DNA of 64,000 nucleotides from positions 23,709,607 to 23,773,606 of the forward strand of contig CM077832.1 of assembly GCA_039720395.1 (NCBI GenBank). The letters run 5' to 3'. The DNA is from Liquidambar formosana. Lineage: Eukaryota > Streptophyta > Magnoliopsida > Saxifragales > Altingiaceae. Made by a program: the position numbers and the translations under genes. The notes below the pieces were generated by a model, which saw only the letters and a program-made list of their open reading frames with translations, made no database searches and had not been told where the DNA came from. Shown in pieces: positions 22,207 to 34,458 of this stretch (positions are counted from its first letter, which is position 1; every line of letters begins with the position of its first letter).

Positions 22207-23309
22207 CCCCCTACTCCTTCACATTTGGGAGGAGCCAGAGAGAACCTTAGCGAAGCTTTGTCAGATTTTCTTCAGGATTTGACTTTTGAGCTTAGATACA
22301 CCACACCGGGTCTGATCCCTACACATATTTGAGAGACCCTTCACATATTTAGAGATTTTCCATCAATTAAAACTTCACAAAAATCCCATTTCAGTCCATA
22401 AAAAGCTTTCAAGGACATATTTCTGGGATTTTCACTAAACATTTATGAGGGAGAAATAATATTCACTAAGTTTCTACTGGTTCAGGCTAGAAGCTTAGTG
22501 GTGATTATCTCTCCTGATCATTTGCATTGCACACCACATTGGGTATCAAGTGCACGCCTAAACTTACTTTTTTGATTAAGTTTAGTCTTGGCATGAAGCC
22601 TTCTGCCTAATATAGCTTTACTTTTCTGCCTAGTATAGCTTTATTTTTCCAGCACTGTAATATCTGTTGTATTAATAAAGATGCATTTTTCAAAGAGCAA
22701 GCATACTTTTATTCTTTACTTTGGCTGTTGCATTTTTTTTTTCCCAGACTTAGTTAGAATTAATGTGTCCCGATTAAATTACAAGATTGAATCCCCATAA
22801 TCTTTTTACAACCTCTTTTCAAACCAAACCATTTTTCAATGGAGATTTTGTCAAGTAATTGATCTTGACACACATGAATTCTCACTAAGTTCACCACCCA
22901 TTCCATGCAATTTTTGAACTTGACGCTTAAAAGGCTAAATTTGGAATTAGAATAGAACTGGCTAATGTAGTGTCTCGACACAAAGGGATGGAGCTACCAT
23001 GACAAAGCTTGCACACGTAAAGGTAAAATCAATTAAAATCAATGCGGTTTTAAACTTTTATAAAGAACCATTATTTTCTTACAAATAAATCGAGCTTTTC
23101 AATCAATTTTGAGGATTTTATACTTTCAAAAATCAATTTCAAATTCATATATTTCAAGCGCATTTAAGGTGTCCTGATACAAAGGGATGGGGTTACCTTG
23201 AAAAAACCCAAATATGCCATTTTTAAAATCAAAGCTTTTAAAGTGCATTTTAAGGCGTTCCGATACAAATGGATGGGGTTACCTTGAAAAAACCCATACT
23301 TCATTTTTC

Positions 23310-23762
23310 AAAGTGTACATTTCTGATTTTCTATAAAAATCAATTTTTTTTAATACATTTTAAATCTCACCATACTCCATTTTACAAAAGCGTACATTTC
23401 CAATTTTCTATAAAAATCAATTCTTCAATACATTTTTAATCCCACTATACTCCATTTTATAAAGCATACATTTCCAATTTTCCATAAAAGTCAATTTTTT
23501 AATACATTTTAAATCTCACCATACTCCATTTTACAAAGCATACATTTCCAATTTTCCATAAAAATCAATTCTTCAATACATTTTAAATCCCACCATAGTC
23601 TATTTTTCAAAGCTCACATTTCAGATTTTCCAAAAATCAATTTTTCTATACATTTTAAATCCCACCAAAGTCCATTTTTCAAAGCCTACATTTCCAAATT
23701 TCTTTAAAAATCAATTTTTTAATACATTTTAAATCCTATTAAACTCTATTTTCCAAAGCCCA
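23310..23762 (+). repeat. Tandem repeat, about 74-bp unit, six copies
   Basis: TACATTTC-type words recur at 23317, 23393, 23467, 23541, 23615 and 23687. Each unit includes AAAATCAATTTTTTAATACA and CATACTCCATTTTACAAAG. It is noncoding and lies within the LTR-like mosaic. Confidence 0.9.
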
Positions 23763-25070
23763 TCGTGAGCACCACGCCTTAAAGACCACGTGATTCGAGA
23801 GTACACAACTAGCCCTGAAAGGTTAGTGCGGAGAGGAGTTACCACCCAATTACTATTTGGGAATAATGAATCCTAGCAGGTCCAGCTCGTCATAACCCGA
23901 GATTCGGGTTCGGAGTTAGGGTACATCATTGGGAAGGTGTGAAGCACCTAATGATGCCCGATTGAAACCAGCCCCCACATGTGACTATTGGCCTTAATTA
24001 ATTCGATATTTAATCAAAATTAACCCTAAATCATACAATAAATGAATGGCATGCAATAGTGACAATTAACAAACAAAGTAAATAAGAAGGGAATTTACAG
24101 CAGGCATGCAGGATATACAGATTATCTAGAGAATCAACCGGTAAACAGTAAACAGAAACAAACTATGCCAAATAACTTACTGCCTATCATAGTTAGGGTG
24201 CGTACACATCCTTTTGCAAACCTGCGCATTATTGTGTCTGTTTCTATAGTTCATGCAAATGCTAAAGCAAGAAAACCCTAAATACTGACATACATGAAAC
24301 CCTAAAGATGAACAGAAGTTGTTTGCCCTAGTGTGATGCATACGCAACCATTCTTGGTGCGTTCGCAACCCGTGGGCACTTTAAGATCAAACAGAACAGT
24401 GATGAAATCAAGAACAAGAATATTCGCCAAACAAATCTACATTCCCATCATTTAATTAGTGAAAATACGACAAATGGGCCTACGTGAATTAAATTAACTA
24501 ATAAATAATTACATCATATAATCTCTCGATCCTACATATGCATGCTTAATAAAATAAAATATACAAATAAATACAAATATAAACTAAACCTAAATCATGT
24601 TAATCATGCTTTAGACAAGAATAAATAAAATAAAATAAATACAAATTTACCGGACTTTATTCTTACTTGTGACACCTCAGGTTTTTGGATTGAATAAAGA
24701 CAACACGAATACTCCTTTTCATCAAAGTTTTATCATAGCAAAGGGATCAAAACTCACTCAACTTTGAAAAGAAATAGAAAACAAAAGAGAAAAAGAGAAA
24801 AGGAAAGTGATTTTCATCACTTTGCAATAGTATAAATTTCAATCGAGTTTTTGGGTATGAAAACGTTGGAATTGGACAAAACTTGTGAAACATGAAGTTA
24901 TAGAGAATTGAATGATCTTTCTAAGAAGACTAATTTCATTCAATTATGACTTCAGATGCAAAAGTTATGATTAAAATACGCTTGCTAGATTTTAGAAAAA
25001 CTGCTGCTGAATTATGATGAATTTCACTCCCTAAAAACTCTATTCTCCTCCTTTTTTCTATAGCATTCAA

Positions 25071-25074
<4 letters not shown>

Positions 25075-25108
<34 letters not shown>
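25075..25108. repeat. (TA)17 microsatellite, insertion target of element B
   Basis: Thirty-four bases of alternating TA directly abut TGTGAACCCC, the end of B's LTR. The duplication on the other side of B lies outside the window. Confidence 0.95.
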
Positions 25109-25112
<4 letters not shown>

Positions 25113-25827
25113 AACCCCAGTGTCACACCCCATTTTTGTCACCTTAGCTAGGATATATCATTTCATGTAGGATTTTGAGTCCTTTTTGAGTCTAGTCTTT
25201 TGCATTGAGTTTCTATGGCATTGAATATCATGAGTATGAATTTTGAAGTGATTTGGAGTTCATCTCGATAGTCAATAAGAACTTTTGCGACTTTAAGGAC
25301 ATAGTCGTCTTTTAAGCCGTATATTTTCCATTTAACCTTGGAATGAATCCCGAGTCATCCCATCAAGTTCATATGGTTATATAGAGTCCATATATAGGTT
25401 CAATTTCCTGAATTAATGGTTTAAGATCAATTCGGCTCGTAATGGTTCGGGTTGGCTAAAAGACCCTTTCTTGGTTTGCTCAAATTGATTCATAAGACCC
25501 AATCAATTTTCTCTCATTTAACTTCAATTGGGCTTTATTATGTCCTAAACATGTTTAGAAAGATCGAATTTCGATCGGGAAAGCATTTAGTTCGACCTTG
25601 TGTACAAACCCAACCTAGCAACGGTGAGGCACCATGGTTAACCACCTTTGTAAAACCTAACCATGCACCCATGGTTAAGGATTTTTGTCCTAAAATGCTT
25701 AAAAATGTGTTCCCCTTCGAAACACGGTCGTTTTGGACTTTTATTTCGTCAAAATCGGACTTAATTTGAAAATTTTAGGACTTCTGAAGCAAGTAGAAGT
25801 CAAAACCTGGAGTGAAAATAGGAGGGC

Positions 25828-25863
25828 CTCGGGTAACCGTCCAGGCCTAGATGGTCACCCGAG
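25828..25863. promoter_or_regulatory. U3 dyad block, shortened copy (5' LTR A)
   Basis: Only the outer parts remain: CTCGGGTAACCGTCC at the left and GATGGTCACCCGAG at the right. The other A-type copies are 80 bp with three consecutive dyads, so the middle was deleted here. It is about 190 bp upstream of the TATA box. Confidence 0.85.
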
Positions 25864-26051
25864 AGACTCCTACTTCAAGTCAACTTTTGACTCTTCTCTC
25901 CCTCTTTTGACGGTTTCCTCCGCCAAAACAACTTGTCTGAGCTTAGGAGTGTGTAAGTTTGAGTTGTTTGAGCACCAAGAGAGTCTCTAATAGCCCTAGG
26001 ATCATTATTTAATGAATTAATCTTAGCCATTGGTTTAGGAGGTTAGTTCTC

Positions 26052-26060
26052 TATATAAAG
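26052..26060 (+). promoter_or_regulatory. LTR TATA box, element A 5' LTR
   Basis: TATATAAAG within TTCTCTATATAAAGGACATG. The same motif is at 46588 in the 3' LTR and, on the minus strand, at 41645-41653 in the nested solo LTR. Confidence 0.75.
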
Positions 26061-28100
26061 GACATGATATTCAGCACATAGGAGGAGGTTAATTGCACTT
26101 TACACATAGAGAGAGAGGGAGCTACGAGTTTGGAGAACTAGAAGGACATCAAGAGGAGGCTCTTCAACCCCAAGCAAGCAAGGAAACAAGAGGTTTGAAG
26201 GACAAGGAAGAGTCTACAAGAGGTAAGCATGTCCCTTTAATGCTGAACATGAATTTTCTGCTTCTTTTTCTTCTTCTTCTTCTTCTTCTTCTAGGATAGT
26301 TATGGTGCATGAAGTTGCTCTTCTTATGGATTGAATTCAATGTTTATGTGATATTATATGAATGATTTTGAGGTGGTTTATGGCTTTATATGTTTGATAA
26401 TCCTTGGTTTACCAAGGATTCGATAGCCTTATTTGTTCTATCCTCTTAAATCATGCATAGTTCACATGTTTAGGTTGCTGTGATTGTTACCATGAATTGA
26501 TGCTCCTGTTAGTTAATATATGTTATATGAATGATATTCATGATAATTTGAGCATGTGTTAGAGTTGTTTCATAGGTCGTAATGCATGATTGTGAAATTA
26601 GGGTTTCGATAACCCTGAATTCGCACAAGTTTCATACAGCATGCTTAGCTTAGTTTTTTGAGTAGTTTCTCATCATAGTCATTCTATATATGCTGCATAT
26701 AGTTGAATCATGCTAGGTTTGCATTCATATAGTATGTTTTATAGGTTTTTTGGAGACATTATCCTTTTTTAAGGATAATTATCCTTTTCGTTGAGTGAGG
26801 TTTTGCATGAGAGTCTTCTGTGATGTGTTTAAGCATGAAATCTCTTCTGTTGTGTTCTAGGGTATATATTTTACGTAGGATATGTTGATTGCACCTCCCC
26901 ATAACGACTTTTTTACGTGAAATTATCTTAGGATAGTTTTGCTTAAGAAAGCTCGCCGTAGGGAGGCCTATTTTCATATTTTACATAAAATATCATCTTT
27001 TTGGTTAGAATGTGCTTTGTTATCATGTTTGTTGATATTATTGGAGTCTCTTATGCTTGTTAGTGTGTCTTTGGTAGGTTTTTATGCATGTTAGTCGAGT
27101 CATTGCATGTAGGATTGAGTTAGAGTCCTTAGTTATTCATTATTCTTGTTGTTTGCATGATAAATGGATAATTTTAGGCCTTGTCATGGTTCTGTCCAGA
27201 TTAGTATTTTGTTTCTTTGCATGATTGTGTGCACTTGTAAGGGTGCAAACAGGTACAAAGCTTGTCCTATTGCAAATAGGGCTGCTATGGTCTGAAATGG
27301 CTAATGTTTGGAGCTTTTGCGCTCAGGTAAGTAGGGTTTGAAGGTGCCCCAATTCACCTTTCTTTTTCTTTCCTTTCTTTTCTCCCTCCTAGGGTTATTT
27401 CTTAATATGGACATATGGTGTTTATCAAAGGTTTCCTTCAATAATAAATTCTGGTTTTTATCAAAGTTTTCCTCTTGTGGAAGTTTTCAGTTTTGGATTA
27501 AATCAACACATTTTCAAATAAGGAAACCTAGGGTTTTTACCATAGGTTTGTATTAGGTTGTAACCTTATTCTTTTCGAACTACGTGGACTTTGATCCATG
27601 TATTTCGCTGCATGGTACGTAGGCGCTCTTCGTGAGGCTCAAGTCCGTTCTAGGATCCAAGTATCCTAGGCTTTTTTTCTTTTCTTTTCTTTTCTTTTTG
27701 TTTTGTTTTATTTGAGTGATTGTGCATGGATGTTTGGATGGAACATATGATATGTATGCTGCCTTGTGATGATATATGATGATATTTGAGTGGAAAAGAT
27801 ATTAAGTTAGCCCAATTAAATTAAGAGACCAACTCGGGCGATGTGGGTGCCTATGGGCTTTTGCCCAGAACCTTCCCACGTCGTAACTTAGCCCCCGAAT
27901 CCAATTTTCTGGTTTCAAAGACTTTGCTCTTCCTTTAATGGAGTCATGTGGTTTTGAAAATAAAACATTTTTGTGGTTTTCCTCTTTTCCCTAAAAAATG
28001 AGGTGGCGACTCCTTTTTTTTTTGTTTGTTGTCTTTCACCCATATATACTAATCTTCTTTCTGCCAAATCCTTGTGGGCCGTTTTCCGGGGTTCATAGTT

Positions 28101-28118
28101 TGGCGACTCCACTGGGGA
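28101..28118 (+). promoter_or_regulatory. Primer-binding site of element A
   Basis: TGGCGACTCCACTGGGGA starts three bases after the 5' LTR. TGGCGACTC..CTGGGGA is the primer-binding site usually seen in Tat/Ogre elements, where a tRNA-Arg primer has been proposed (from memory). Confidence 0.85.
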
Positions 28119-28854
28119 TATCGAGGGCTAGACTCATTTAATTTGATTGGGCTAAATTAATTTCTTATTGTTTAATAAAATCAATCACTTGCATCCGCTT
28201 GATTGTGTGCTTTCATTTATTGCATTGTGTGCGCTATTATTGCATGATCACTCAATTGTCCCTCGATGTATCCTTGCCAACTGATAGCCTAGTTCGACCT
28301 TGGTTTTCCTAATTCCATGTGTTGGGCGAAGCTATCAAACCTCTCTTGCCAAGTACCCTTGGGTATATCAAATGGATCAATCACGTACTGCTGGACCCAC
28401 GAAACATTCCTGATGTCACATGTGGTTAGGTATAAAGATTGGTACAAGCAAAGTTGAGGACCCTAGCCTACCCTCTTAAAAGAAAGAATTGCATGTAATG
28501 GGCCTTCTAGGACACCGTTGGATCACCTATATGCACACACATTGTTGTGATGATATGCTGCCATGTTTGTGATGTGTTGCCATGCTTTGTTGATTGAGTG
28601 GGTAATTAAAGGAAACTTTACATCTTGCATCCTTAATACGTACCCTTCCCCATGACCCCCGCAAGGGTAATTGGTTAAGAGAACTAATTAAGGGTGTACG
28701 TTGTAAAAATTTTGAGATAATTATGGAAGCTTAGGATGGACCCTTAGGCTGAAAAATTGAGTGTTTGCCCTATGTTAGAGGGAGAGACGTGCTGGCCTGG
28801 ATCCGTAATCAACAAGGGCGCCTAGTCAGTGCTGATTCTGTCACCGAGTCAGAT
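28119..28854 (+). other. 5' leader of element A
   Basis: Noncoding leader between the primer-binding site and the first credible gag ATG. It has many short upstream ATGs. Open frame continues upstream of the ATG at 28855 to a TTG at 28765, so the true gag start is uncertain. No conserved structure was recognised by eye. Confidence 0.5.
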
Positions 28855-30460
28855 ATGGCCGAGGAAAGAACTAGCAACCGGGGTTTTAACCTTGAGGCTA
28901 CTTTGAAAGCTATCATAGAAAAGCTTGACCACACTACCCAGGTATCCGAGACTGCACTCAAGTTAGCTCAAGACATTCAACAGAAGAACTCTGAACCTGA
29001 ATCTAGGGCCCATGCCACTGATAACAATCAAGGATCCAATGATTCCGAATCTGCTGAGGAACCATTAGGAGAGGGGGGAGAGCCACCCAAGACCAAGGAA
29101 GGGGAAACCAAAGCCACATCAAGAGAGAGCTCAACCGTCCTGGCAAACAAGGTCGAGGCCTTAGAACGAACTCTGAAGGGAATCCGCAGATCTAATGATA
29201 TGGTGGACATCCGTACTCTATCCTTGTTCCCAAAGGCTCGCATCCCATTACAATTTAAGATGCTGGAGTTGGAAAAATTCGACGAGATAGGCTGTCCGAA
29301 AACCCACCTCAAGATGTATGTGCGAGCTATGCACCCTCGAGGGGCGAACGATGAGTTATTGGCTCAAATGTTTCATGAGTCATTAGCGAGTTCCGCCTTG
29401 AAATGGTTTTTGTCATTAGAGGAGAACAGAACCAAGACTTAGGGAGGATGTGTGCAATGCATTCACGGACCATTACAAGTATAACACTGAAGTGGATGTC
29501 ACGCGAAGGGACTTGGAAACCACTAAGCAAGGGGTTAATGAGACTTTCTCCGCCTTCATCACTAGGTGGAGACAAAAGGCTTCCAAAATGACAGACAGAC
29601 CGAATGAGGAAGACCAGATTCAGTTGGTGGTGAAGAACTTGCTGCCCGTATATCACAAGCACCTCTTTGCTCACTACTTTCTGAACTTCAAAGCTCTTGT
29701 TGGGGCCGGCACACAGGTTGAAGATGCAATCGCCGATGGAACAATCAAAACGGAGGAGGTCCAAAGGAGTCGAAGGACAAACTTTGGAGGAAAACCCAAT
29801 GCTGAGGTCAATACCATTACCCAACCCACTCGCCCTTTCTCCCTAAACGACTCCACCTCACCTCGCCAATTCACTGAGCTATACATGCCACTCGAAAGAG
29901 TCTTTGAAAAACTGAGAAGCCGTGATCTCCTGAAACCCCTCGACCTAAGGCCTCCACCAAACCCATTACCCAAAAGCTACAATGAAAATGAGTATTGCAA
30001 GTTCCACCAAGCCAAAGGCCATCCAACCAACCGCTATTACCACTTCCGCTATGAAATCCAAGATTTGCTTGACAAGCAGATCATTTCACCACCCACCGCA
30101 CCAAATCGCCCAAATGTCACTCGAAATCCCCTCCCCACTCACAATGTGCCTCCTCCCAACAACATAAATGCCATCGAGCTTGGCTCGTCCCAATCCTATC
30201 AACCCATAAGGCAATACATGCCGCTTCCCATAACCTTGACTCAAGTTTTCCACCAATGTTGTGATAAAGGGCTCATATTGCCATGCCATTCAAAGCCGAG
30301 GCCTTCGACTCCCCACCATTTCTGTTTATACCATCAGGCGCCTGGACATGATACGGAGGACTGTGTTATACTGAAAAAGGTAGTTCAAGACCTTATTGAT
30401 CAAAAGGTTTTGGTATTGCCAAAGAAGTCCATGCAGCGACAATTGAAAGAAAGGTTCTAG
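28855..30460 (+). pseudogene. gag: gag polyprotein of element A, frameshifted
   Basis: Gag forms the particle that packages element RNA. The N-terminal part has an acidic, coiled-coil-prone stretch (KAIIEKLDHTTQVSETALKL) and the capsid-like segment LELEKFDEIGCPKTHLKMYV...ALKWFLSLE of Tat/Ogre gags. Near 29440 the frame breaks: a TAG replaces an expected Trp codon and one base shifts the frame. The second part (29450-30460) continues with EEDQIQLVVKNLLPVYHKHL and two C/H-rich knuckle-like motifs, CKFHQAKGHPTNRYYHFR and YHQAPGHDTEDCVILKK. The first has Tyr where related gags have Cys. It stops at 30460. No intact gag can be made from this copy. Confidence 0.85.
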
Positions 30461-30794
30461 GCAGGGGATCCTAAAGTGGGTTTATTGGGAAAGTCGTCTG
30501 GAAAGTTTGATTACTATGTACTCTACCCCGACCCCATCCCTGATGAGCCTATAATCCCCACAGGTTGGGATGAGTTACCAGAGGAAGTCCAAATGGAAGA
30601 GATCGACACAATCACATAGGATGACCTCATGGGTGACGTAGATGAGATTGATGATATGTGGATGAGCGATGACGAGGTGGAGCACATAACTAGAGGGGGT
30701 CGCCATTTCAAGCCTCCACACCTAGAATCTGACAACCCATTGGGGGGACTTGGAAAGTAATCGCCACCTCGACCTGTAAGAAGAGGAGGACGAA

Positions 30795-32165
30795 GTGCTT
30801 AGGCAATTGAGAAAGACTAATGCCAACATCACTATATGGGGTTTGCTCATGGCATCTTACAAGCACAGGCAGACAATCTTGAAGTTGCTCAACCAGATAC
30901 AGGTTCCCGTTGACACATCTCCGGAAAATTTGGTGAACTTGGTGAATCCAACCTCGAAGAACTCAACCATTGTGTTCTCAGAAGCAGACCTACCTAAAAG
31001 TGGACCTAGCCATTCACAAGCCATGTACATCACTGTCGACACTATGGGAAAAAGGGTTCCGACAGTCCTGATCGACAATGGTTCCGCTCTTAATGTGTGT
31101 CCTCTCAGAACTGCCACCGTTTTGGGGTTCTATCCAACAGACTTCGTGCCATCCGGGCAAACAGTGGGAGCTTATGATAACACCCGCAGAGAGGTGATTG
31201 GAGTGGTCACCTTGCCGCTGATTATGGGGCCTACAGAATTCAGAGTGGAATTCCAAGTGTTGGATGTCCCGTCATGCTTCAATCTCTTGTTGGGGAGACC
31301 TTGGATTCATCCTGCAGGGTCTGTACCTTCTTCATTGGACCAAAAAGTTAAGTTCCCTTATGAAGGGGCTATCGTCACACTCCAAGGCGATTATGACCTA
31401 AAGTTGTCGGGAGTACCCATTTGCGAGATCAAGCCCGAGCCCGTTGGAGCACCATTGTCTGGGTTCGAGTATGTTCAATGCATAGAGAAAGAGCCAGAAC
31501 AGAGAGAGTTGATACCTCTCGACTTTTGCCCTCATGGCAACCTACATGTGGGGAACATAATGAAGAAAATGAGTTTCTTCCCAGGCATGGGACTAGGACG
31601 CCGTCAGCAAGGCATACCGGTATCCATTCAGAGCCGCATTGTCACCTATACCTTCGGATTGGGGTATGAGCCTTCCAAGAAGGACCGTATGGAGATGTTG
31701 CAGAGAAGCAAAGAAAGGGTTAAAGCAAAAGCAGAAGGAAGGGTGCTAGATGTTCGAATCTCGCCATACCGACCTACTTTGAATGGTTACTTTGTTAAGG
31801 AAAGGGAGGACTTTCTGTTCTGTGGATTCCCCGAACCATCCATTGACAAAGCGACTAAGGCGAGAGTCCCAGGGTTCGAGATATTCTTCACTGAGTGGTA
31901 TCCCATCACTGCAACAATGGTTGATGATGAAGCGATTAATGATGACTATTGGGAAAAGAAGAGCGAGGACTAGGCAGAACAGATGGATTCGGAAGCCATG
32001 GTTACAATGTTTCAAGATACGGTTCTTGCTGTGGAGGAATCAGATCTCGAGTATTCTTCAATTCACCATGTAGCCGTGCCGCTCCTTAATTGGTATCTTG
32101 AAGAAGGTACCATTGCAGAAGTTCTTGAGGGCAAGGATCTCGACTTACCTGATAGTAGCTTGTAG
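30795..32165 (+). pseudogene. pro: Aspartic protease region with G-patch, element A
   Basis: The protease matures the polyprotein. The active-site loop is VLIDNGSALNVCP at about residues 91-103, the DNGSALN form usual in Tat elements, and LLGRPWIH follows. A G-patch-like segment (FPGMGLGRRQQGIP...FGLGY) lies C-terminal, as in related elements. The frame is open upstream to about 30780, so the start shown is not a real initiation site. An in-frame TAG at 31971-31973 separates a last segment ending LNWYLEEGTIAEVLEG...LPDSSL. The ending DSSL plus stop is shared with element B, so the final stop is original. Confidence 0.82.
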
Positions 32166-32349
32166 GTTCCTTAGTAGCTTGTCTTAGTTTTCCTTTCAAA
32201 TAAAGTGTGTCCGCCTAGCCTACCTTGTGGAGTTAGGAGTCGTTCCCTAGTTGTGGCACATGTGTTTTCTTTTCTTTGTTTTGTTTTGTTAGTTCAGTCA
32301 ATAAAGTGTGTTTCTTTTCATTATTTGTAGTGTTTCCTTTCTCTCTTCT
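32166..32349 (+). other. Gap between protease and RT frames (possible intron)
   Basis: Protease and RT are in different frames and separated by 184 bp of T-rich sequence ending TTATTTGTAG. Ogre elements are known to splice an intron between protease and RT. Here a CAG/TAG acceptor is plausible near 32329, but the protease frame ends in a conserved stop (DSSL) in both A and B. Splicing versus separate initiation at the RT ATG (32350) is undecided. Confidence 0.4.
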
Positions 32350-34458
32350 ATGGATATCTATGGCATGGATATAGATTCTAGGAATGACGTCCACCCGGAG
32401 CTCGTCGAGCAAAGGAAAAGGGGCGTTACCGAACCTAACATGGATGAATTGGAATCAATCAATCTAGGGATAGATGAATTGCCAAGGATAATTAAAATTG
32501 GGATAACTCTCTCGCCTGCTGAAAAAGAAAAATTGATAATACTTCTAAAAGCCAATGTAGAGGCCTTCGCATGGTCCTATGAGGATATGCCTGGCATTGA
32601 TCCAGATATTGTGCAACATTACATCCCCACTAATCCCACTAAAAAGCCTATAAAACAAAAATTAAGAAGATTAAAACCAGAATGGGCTTTGAAAGTAAAA
32701 GAAGAGGTAACTAAACAATTAGATGCTGGGTTTCTCCAAGTTGTGGAGTACCCTGAATGGCTGTCTAACATAGTGCCTGTGCCTAAAAAAGATAGGAAAG
32801 TGCGAATGTGTGTTGACTTCCACGACCTTAATGCTGCGAGCCCAAAAGATGATATCCCTCTACCGCATAGTGATGTGTTGGTGGACAGTACAGCAGGCCA
32901 TGCCCTTCTCTCCTTCATGGATGGGTTCTCCGGTTACAACCAGATAAAGATGGCACCTCGAGACATGGAAAAGACGGTTTTTATCATGCAGTGGGGCACG
33001 TATTGCTACAAGGTAATGCCTTTTGGCTTGAGAAATGCTGGGACTACTTACCAAAGAGCTGCTACGACCCTATTGCATGATATGATCCATAAAGAAGTAG
33101 AGGTGTATGTGGACGACATGATAGTCAAATCTGTAGACCGGGAAGGACATTTCGCGGCATTGGAGAAGTTCCTAGAACGGGCAAAGAAGTACAACCTCCG
33201 ATTGAATCCTCAGAAGTGCGCCTTCGGAGTCACCGCAGGGAAGATGTTGGGTTTCATGATCACTCAGAGGGGAATTGAAGTTGATCCAGGGAAGATAAAA
33301 GCTATTACGGAGATAGAGCCACCAAGAACGGAAAAGCAGATCCGGGGTTTTCTGGGGAGAGTTCAATACATAAGTCGTTTTATCGCCAATTTGACCATGG
33401 TATGCGAGCCAATTTTCAAGCTACTTAAAAAGGGCGTTTCCAAGGAATGGAATGAGGATTGTCAAGAAGCCTTTGAGACCATTAAAAGGTATCTGAGTAA
33501 CCCCCCAATCTTGGTTCCCCCGCGGCAAGGTGAACCATTACTGTTATATTTAACGGTTACCGAAACCGCGACGGGAGCTATGTTTGCTCAATACCTTGAA
33601 GGGTCAAAAAAGGAAAATGCCATCTACTACTTGACCAAGAAAATGACAGATTATGAAGTAAAGTACAATGCGCTAGAAAAGGCTTGCGTAGTATTGGTGT
33701 GGGCCACCCAAAAACTCCGTCATTACATGATGTCTTTCGAAGTCCTGTTGATAAGTCGATTGGATCCTTTGAAGTATTTGCTAGAAAAACCAGTCCTATC
33801 ATATAGGACCGCTCGTTGGTCGCTTCTTCTCAATGAATTCGACATAAAGTACCTGGCGCAGAAGTCCGTTAAAGGAAGTGTTATTGCAGACAATTTGGCA
33901 AGTTGCCCTGTGTCATCATCAACCCAATTCAATGACGAGTTCCCCGACGAAGATATCCTAGAAATCAAGAAGAAGGTTTGGAGAGTCTACTTTGACGGAG
34001 CTGCAAACAGAAAGGGATATGGAATAGGAGTGCTACTAGTCTCGTCCGAAGAAGCCTTTATGCCTTTAGCAGTCAAATTGGGGTTCGAAGCCACCAACAA
34101 CATAGCGGAGTATGAGGTTTGCATCCTAGCATTGGAATCTGCGTTAGAGTTGGGGATAAAAGAACTGGAGGTGTTCGGAGATTCAGCATTGATCATCTGT
34201 CAGATAAAAGGGGAGTGGAAAACTCACGACGAGAAGCTATTGCCCTATCACGCCTATTTGGAAGCACTGACTAAAGAGTTTGCAGAGATCGAGTTCAATT
34301 ATCTGTCAAGAAACAAGAATCAGTTCGCTGATGCCTTAGCAACTCTAGCTTCAATGGTGGAAATACCAGAAGGAGGAAACGTGAAACCTGCTCGTGATCG
34401 AATGCAGAGAGAAACCTGTTTATTGCTGTTCCATTCGAGAAGGAGAGGTAACAGATAA
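32350..34458 (+). CDS. RT: Reverse transcriptase, RNase H and second (archaeal-type) RNase H, element A
   Basis: This region makes cDNA from element RNA. The start is taken at MDIYGMDID (32350), conserved in B. RT motifs include EYPEWLSNIVPVPKK, VRMCVDFHDLNAASPKDDIP, LLSFMDGFSGYNQIKMAP, MPFGLRNAGTTYQ and the catalytic VYVDDMIVKS (Y-x-D-D). The ordinary RNase H region follows (KLRHYMMSFEV, LDPLKYLLEKPVLSYRTARW). Then a second, archaeal-type RNase H has YFDGAA, IAEYEV, FGDSALIICQ and FADALATLAS, giving the D-E-D-D residues, a hallmark of the Tat lineage. A one-base insertion near 34393 (after NVKP) breaks the fusion to integrase; residues after about 34390 are out of frame. Confidence 0.92.
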   Translation: MDIYGMDIDSRNDVHPELVEQRKRGVTEPNMDELESINLGIDELPRIIKIGITLSPAEKEKLIILLKANVEAFAWSYEDMPGIDPDIVQHYIPTNPTKKPIKQKLRRLKPEWALKVKEEVTKQLDAGFLQVVEYPEWLSNIVPVPKKDRKVRMCVDFHDLNAASPKDDIPLPHSDVLVDSTAGHALLSFMDGFSGYNQIKMAPRDMEKTVFIMQWGTYCYKVMPFGLRNAGTTYQRAATTLLHDMIHKEVEVYVDDMIVKSVDREGHFAALEKFLERAKKYNLRLNPQKCAFGVTAGKMLGFMITQRGIEVDPGKIKAITEIEPPRTEKQIRGFLGRVQYISRFIANLTMVCEPIFKLLKKGVSKEWNEDCQEAFETIKRYLSNPPILVPPRQGEPLLLYLTVTETATGAMFAQYLEGSKKENAIYYLTKKMTDYEVKYNALEKACVVLVWATQKLRHYMMSFEVLLISRLDPLKYLLEKPVLSYRTARWSLLLNEFDIKYLAQKSVKGSVIADNLASCPVSSSTQFNDEFPDEDILEIKKKVWRVYFDGAANRKGYGIGVLLVSSEEAFMPLAVKLGFEATNNIAEYEVCILALESALELGIKELEVFGDSALIICQIKGEWKTHDEKLLPYHAYLEALTKEFAEIEFNYLSRNKNQFADALATLASMVEIPEGGNVKPARDRMQRETCLLLFHSRRRGNR

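Larger units (their letters stand above)
20480..25108. mobile_element. Mosaic of long Tat/Ogre-like LTR sequence
   Basis: It starts TGTAGACACCCCAATTTTG, a common start of long plant gypsy LTRs, and has a plus-strand promoter at 22198. The block 23763-24000, with AAGACCACGTGATTCGAGAG and GGGTTCGGAGTTAGGGT, resembles the end part of such LTRs. From about 24665 to 25074 the sequence resembles 50676-51060, part of a minus-oriented LTR, so at least two LTR pieces are joined. There are no coding domains. Its right limit is set by the insertion of element B into a TA tract. Confidence 0.55.
25121..28097 (+). mobile_element. 5' LTR of element A
   Basis: About 2.98 kb, starting TGTCACACCCCATTTTTGTC and ending GGGGTTCATA, where the 3' LTR has GGGTTCACA. 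The TATA box is at 26052 and a microsatellite-like CTTCTTCTT tract at about 26260-26293. The U3 dyad block (25828-25863) has lost about 44 bp relative to the 3' LTR. Otherwise the two LTRs differ by only scattered substitutions. Confidence 0.93.

Noticed and set aside
26093..26299. Small protein encoded in the LTR leader
   Set aside because: It ends in a leucine run produced by a CTT repeat; the frame is not kept in the 3' LTR or the nested solo LTR.
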